Positions 59,380-64,000 of a DNA stretch of 64,000 nt are shown in pieces. The stretch's first letter is position 1, and each line of letters opens with the position of its first letter. The notes below the pieces were generated by a model that ran no database searches, was not told where the DNA came from, and worked only from the letters and a program-made list of their open reading frames with translations. The DNA is taken from assembly GCA_028554755.1 (NCBI GenBank), contig JAPTOF010000014.1, positions 4,650,001-4,714,000 of the forward strand, written 5' to 3'. The stretch is from Cordia subcordata (taxonomy: Eukaryota > Streptophyta > Magnoliopsida > Boraginales > Cordiaceae). The translations under genes were made by a program, and so were the position numbers.

Positions 59380-59628
59380 TAACTATTTAAGTAACTAATA
59401 GTTGTCATATTTTAACTATTGGTAGATAGTTGTTTGTTTAGTTGATAAAAGAAAATGTATTCAATAGAAAAGCTGTTAAATTAATTGATGAATGTAAAAT
59501 GACATAAAAGGATATTAGTACAAAATAATTATTGTAATTATTGTTATGATGATTATAAGTATTATTTTTATTATTCAAATAAAATAATTTATTTTATAAT
59601 TAAATATGCTATATAATAGTAATATTTT
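59361..59628. mobile_element. Partial copy of the AGCTGTT-type MITE
   Basis: CCTGTTCTGTACAACTAACT through ATAAAAGGATATTAGTACA aligns with the left part of the element at 59630-60372. It lacks the right end. Confidence 0.5.
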
Positions 59629-59629
59629 G

Positions 59630-60372
59630 GGCCTATTCGACAAATTTAGCTGTTGGAGTAGCTGATAACTGTTTGAGTAGCTGATAGTTATTGCATTTTA
59701 GCTGTTAGCGGATAACTGTTTAACTAGTTTATTGAACAAAATGTGTTCGGTAAAATTAGCTGTTAAATTAGCTAATGAATGTTAAATGACGTAAAAGGAC
59801 ATTAATATCATGTTATTATTAATATTATTATTGTTATTGTGATAATTGTAATTACTATTACTATTATAGGAATAAGATAATATATTTCACAATTAGATAT
59901 TTATTTTCATAATCATATTTTAATATTAAAGTATAACTAATTTTTTGATAAAATATTTATATCAATATTACAAAAATTAATCTTAATAGATTCAAAATTA
60001 TTTTGTTAAAAAAATGTACTAATAAAATTTATGCTTTTAGTAATGTTGATTATATAGAAATTGAAATTTATTTTTATATTATTTCTTATTTATATTTGTG
60101 AAAGAAAAGATAAAAATATAGAGAGAGATTAGAAAAAGAATAGAAGAATCAAAAAATGCAAAAAGGGTAGAATTGCCAGAAAAAACATGAAAAGTTAAAA
60201 GCTATCTGAAACGCTAAAATTTTTAGCTTTTGAGAAACGCTAATTGAAATGCTAAAAACTACCTAAAAAACTACTTGAAACGCTAGTTTACCAAATAACA
60301 ATAATTTAGCAAAATAATGTTTTGACTAGTCAAAATGCTAAACGCTACTTGAAAAGCTGTTGCCGAAGACGC
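59630..60372. mobile_element. ~743-bp MITE with AGCT-rich subterminal repeats
   Basis: The ends are inverted: left GCCTATTCGACAAATTTAGC, then TGTTGGAGTAGC; right reverse complement GCGTCTTCGGCAACAGCTTT, then TCAAGTAGCG. TAGCTGATAACTGTT-like units repeat inside the left end and ACGCTACTTGAAA-like units inside the right. No transposase. hAT affinity is likely but unproven. Confidence 0.55.
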
Positions 60373-62065
60373 ATTTTATTATTAATATTAAGTAAAATAA
60401 TGTATCGATAAATTATTGGCATCAATACTATAGGAAATAATTTTTTAGTCTGTTCGAAGTTAACCAATAAATGCACTTATAAATTTTTTTTCCTTTTTAG
60501 TAAAATTTTAGTGTGGATAGAGTCTAAACTTGATTTTGGTATTATTTTGAATTTATTTTCTTAAAAAAAAATATAGATCTATTAAAAAAAGAAAAGAGAA
60601 AGATGAGGCATGAATAGAATTGCCAAGAAATGTTGAAAGAAACCCAATAAGTTAGATTCAGTTATTAATCATACTCATGAAAGGATTCAAGTGTTTAAAA
60701 ATTAGAACAACCGGAACTTATATGTGGAGAGAAAATATCAATGGTTAGCTGACTTATAACTTGTAAGCTGGATATCTTTTCCTAGTTGAATAAGAAAATG
60801 TGCTGTTCAATGAGGACCAATATTTGTTCACAAACTCACACTTTTTTTTTTTTTTGAAAGGAAGATAGCACTGAAAAGTTAAGTGCTAATCATTCTCGGA
60901 GAGGAAATGTATTAGTATGAGGGAAGTTTTAATATGAGAGAGTATATTCTCAACGTGTTTCAAGCCTGCCATTATGAAGTAGTAGTAATAATATACATGC
61001 GAGAAAAGCTGAGGATGAGAAGCACTTGATATATACATCTGTAGTGCATATTATTGTTATCAGGGACATGAGGTTATGGGATTATGGTTGAGGCACTCAT
61101 CTGCTATGGATAGTGACGATAATAATGCTCCCATATATTTATCTATCTATATCTATCTATATCTATATCTATATCTATATATATACACACACACTTTAGG
61201 AACCTAATATTTATCCTGATTCTGACACTGCATGATGTTACATTGATATAATAAAAACTGTGCTATGATCAATTTTTTTTGGGGATCTTTTTCTCCAGAA
61301 AAAAAAAAAGAAAAAAAAAACTGACCCTTTTACAAAGTGAATGATAGTATTTGAGCCTTCTTGGAACTGGTTTCAAAAATATTTTCTTGTGTTTCTCAAA
61401 AAAGAGAAGTATAAAAGCTTGTTTGGAATGAATTATATTTTATAATTATTTTTGAAAATCATTTTTAAAAATGTGGTTTTAAAAAAAAATTATAAACTCA
61501 TTTTTGTTGTTTTCATATGTTTTTAACCTTTTTATTCCCAAAAGTACAAAGTTCACTATTTTAGTTTCTTTTTTTCTTTTTGTCTTTTCTTTTCTATAAA
61601 CAAATTTTATCTTTTCTTATTTCTAAAAATTATTCTATAGAACAAATAAACAAGAACATTGCCGAACAAAGCCAAACTCTTAGCTCGAGTTTCCCTACGA
61701 CTTTCCATATTGTTAAAAAAAAAATAGAAAATTGGAATTAACTATATATTATAGGATTCCCGAGCCAAATATAATAATATGTATCAAGATTTTGTTTTTT
61801 TCTTGGGCCGAATCAAGATTTTGTTTTAGGACACAACACTCAATTCAATTTCTCATTTTTAATGAAATTCAAACTAAAATCATTACTAGTAAGAAAATAA
61901 TTTTAACAACTTGAATAAGTATTCCATAATCCCATTTTTGATGTGTTTGGTGTAGTGTATGTATGTATAAATTTTCTCTCTTGTATTTAATGTAAAATAT
62001 CGCATTATGTATGTGTTGTATTTTTTGGGCCTCAATTGGATGTGTCTATTCGAAGTGTCATGTCC
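60373..62065. other. Intergenic AT-rich region
   Basis: No gene supported. It contains poly-A/poly-T runs (60841-60855, 61300-61320) and a weak MITE-like segment (about 61420-61690) with a GCTTGTTTGGAAT left end and TTGCCGAACAAAGCCAAACT right end. Confidence 0.45.
61131..61194. repeat. (TATC)n/(TATATC)n microsatellite ending in (CA)n
   Basis: ATCTATCTAT passing into ATATCT and TATATA units, then ACACACACAC. Confidence 0.93.
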
Positions 62066-62640
62066 TATCAATTTTGAAACATCCACGCTGTTAAGTTAAT
62101 ATCTCATCTAAAAACTTAAACTTGTAGATAGGATATTAGTTTATCTATTTAGTGTGTTAATACGCACATCCACGCTGTTACGTTAACATCTCATCTAAAA
62201 GCTTAAACTTGTAGATAGGATATTGGTTTATTTATTTAGTATACGTAATTTGTTTAGAGCTTGCACGTGGATAATTTTAATGTTTTTAAGTGGGTGACGG
62301 TGAGTTTTGAACCTGTGCCGATATTGGTCTATTTATTTAGTATGTTAAAATGCCCCCTCATGTGTAGGATAATTTTAATGTTTTTAAGTGGGTGACGGTG
62401 AGTTTTGAACCTGTGCCGATATTGGTTTATTTATTTAGTATGTCATATGTAGTGTAATTTGTTTAGAGCTTACACGTGGACAATTTTAATGTTTTTAAGT
62501 GGGTGGCGGTGAGTTTTGAACCTGTGCCGTTTGATTTCCAGGCTCTGATATCATGTTAAGTTACCACCTCATCTAAAAACTTAAGCTTATAGAGAGAATA
62601 TTGATTTATTTATTTAGTGTATTAATACACGCAACTATTA
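62066..62640 (-). mobile_element. TRIM-like repeat cluster with a tRNA-iMet PBS
   Basis: An LTR-like unit (TGTTAAGTTA, then CATCTCATCTAAAAGCTTAA, then TATTGGTTTATTTATTTAGT) occurs at about 62089, 62177 and 62551. A second block, GTGGGTGACGGTGAGTTTTG plus AACCTGTGCCG, occurs three times (about 62291, 62389 and 62501). GCTCTGATATCA (62540-62551) directly before the third unit is, on the minus strand, TGATATCAGAGC, a diverged initiator-tRNA PBS. This fits nested or tandem copies of a miniature LTR element in minus orientation. Confidence 0.5.
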
Positions 62641-64000
62641 CTCTATTATTGCATTGCACGGACAATCCACAAATGATTCGTTATAATAATATGTACTTTC
62701 AATATATCTTTAGAGAATGAAATGAATGATGAAGAAGCTGCCCTCGAGTTTCCTACCCTTCTAGGTATATAGAGACCAATGGCATTACGTGCACATGTCT
62801 ATGATCATCTCTTTTTTATTTTTCATTTTATTTTTATTTTTTAAAAGAATCTTTATATAGTAATTCTTTACTTATCCAATTAATAACTCAAACTTCTTTA
62901 CTTATCCAATTAATAACTCAAACTTGATACCCGTAGGTATCAACTGAGAAGTGTTACCGTAAGCTATCCACTTACACATGTATGATCATCTCTGATGACA
63001 AATGTTTTGTCTTTAAAAATTAAATTTCTATGGAGTGGTGAACACTAAAAGAACACTTGTTTGTTTAAACATGGCCCTTTAATTTTCGTAGGGGTTGTTT
63101 GTTTGTGAGAAGGCACATGTGGAGATGCTTTATCTCTGGCCAGCGAATGCATTCATTATCAAAGCTGTCTTCCTAAATATTTACATACGTACTTAGTTGG
63201 CACTTATCCATACATATATGGTTAGCGTCTTCCGTAGACAAATCTTTTCGTTAATTGAAGAAGATATTTATTCTGTGTTTGTTTATAGCTTATCATAAAC
63301 ATCTTATCTTATTTCATATCTTATGTCAAAAAATATGTTTATTTTAGACTTATGATAAGATACTTATTTTAAGACAACTTATTTGTAGTATAAAAATTTA
63401 AGCAAGGTTTATGCATCTTATATCTTATTTGGGACATGCTTAGAATTTTTGAAAGTTTAATGAAACTTTTCTTTCCATCAATACTCTCATGTTTTAAGGT
63501 ATTATTAGATATTTAGGGCATTTTGGTCAATTCAGCTTTTTTAATATTTCAAATTAAGTTAATAAGACTTTTCAACCAAATAGTCTTATTACATCAGACA
63601 CTTATTTCTTATAAGATACTTATTAGATTTCAGATTTCAAATAAGATTATTCCAAACAGACCATTAGTGATATTCTCTTCTTCACGTTTATGAGCTTAAA
63701 ACTAAAAATATCAGCTCCTCAATTTCAGCAACAAGCATTAACATAAAGCAAGATCTCAAGAGTTTACACTATGTCTTCATTTAGGGGAAAGTATTACACA
63801 GCAAGGAAAAGAAAGGAGAGTATTATTTAAAAAAAAAAAAGAGAAAAAAATGATTAATTCTTGTTTGGAGGGGTGAATTCTATATTGAAATGGACTTTTA
63901 TACACTTTTTTTTTAATGTTTAAACATCAAAAGAAAGATAAAAAGATTATTACAAGAAAAAGCATTTCCTTTCTCTTCATTCCCTCCAACTTGAAGGGAG
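62641..64000. other. Intergenic tail with a MITE-like segment
   Basis: No gene. A segment at about 63271-63664 has loosely inverted ends (left TTCTGTGTTTGTTTATAGCT; right ATTCCAAACAGACCATTAG) with repeated CTTATTTCATATCTTAT-type motifs, as in hAT-like MITEs. A 29-bp tandem duplication (CTTTACTTATCCAATTAATA) lies near 62866-62925. Confidence 0.4.

Noticed and set aside
62501..62551. tRNA-Met gene or tRNA-derived SINE
   Set aside because: Only the CTCTGAT-x-CA end and a weak B-box-like TTTTGAACC are present; no cloverleaf or A box can be formed.

Overview
This is an AT-rich plant nuclear window, almost certainly from a eudicot. Evidence: spliced genes with GT-AG introns, a type C (Cys-rich) heterotrimeric G-protein gamma subunit, a plant-type SBT1 subtilase, and plant-specific transposon families (Tat/Athila gypsy, copia, hAT, MULE with a plant mobile domain gene). 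I cannot name the species. Only two host genes look intact: the G-gamma gene at 31.4-35.5 kb (+) and the subtilase at 36.2-40.0 kb (-). They are convergent.

Layout. 0-2.0 kb: an AAT microsatellite between two copies of a 135-bp segment, then an LTR, PBS and decayed gag of a Tat-like gypsy element. 2.1-18.7 kb: a degenerate ~112-bp satellite-like array with a nested stack of retroelements inside it. A solo copia LTR sits at 2.8-3.6 kb. A minus-strand gypsy-type element without visible gag/pol (LARD-like) spans 3991-18481. Its left LTR is split by a decayed copia element (4136-9629) and by a 361-bp MITE-like insert, and its interior holds a second, 5'-truncated copia element (11424-14326). Target-site duplications or the undisturbed sister LTR let most of these insertions be ordered. 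18.7-29.0 kb: probable LTR/leader and gag-protease remains of an Athila-like element, cut by a 4.6-kb hAT element with a decayed transposase.

29-31.4 kb is intergenic, with one doubtful 36-codon secreted ORF. The G-gamma gene has five exons and a GC-AG first intron. The subtilase has two exons; its intron splits the Gly codon just before the catalytic Ser and hosts a 698-bp hAT MITE (perfect 8-bp TSD) and a small second MITE. 40-45.6 kb is intergenic, with a MITE, a G-quadruplex-type C-run and simple repeats.

45.6-53.8 kb is the most interesting part: a Mutator-like element of about 8.2 kb with long terminal inverted repeats packed with the palindrome CGAACTTCnGAAGTTCG. It carries two genes that converge: a MULE transposase (MULE domain, SWIM finger, zinc knuckle) and, on the other strand, a four-exon plant mobile domain (PMD) gene. 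Both have stops or frameshifts in this copy. 53.8-64 kb is gene-poor and holds MITE-like pieces, tandem duplications and a TRIM-like repeat cluster.
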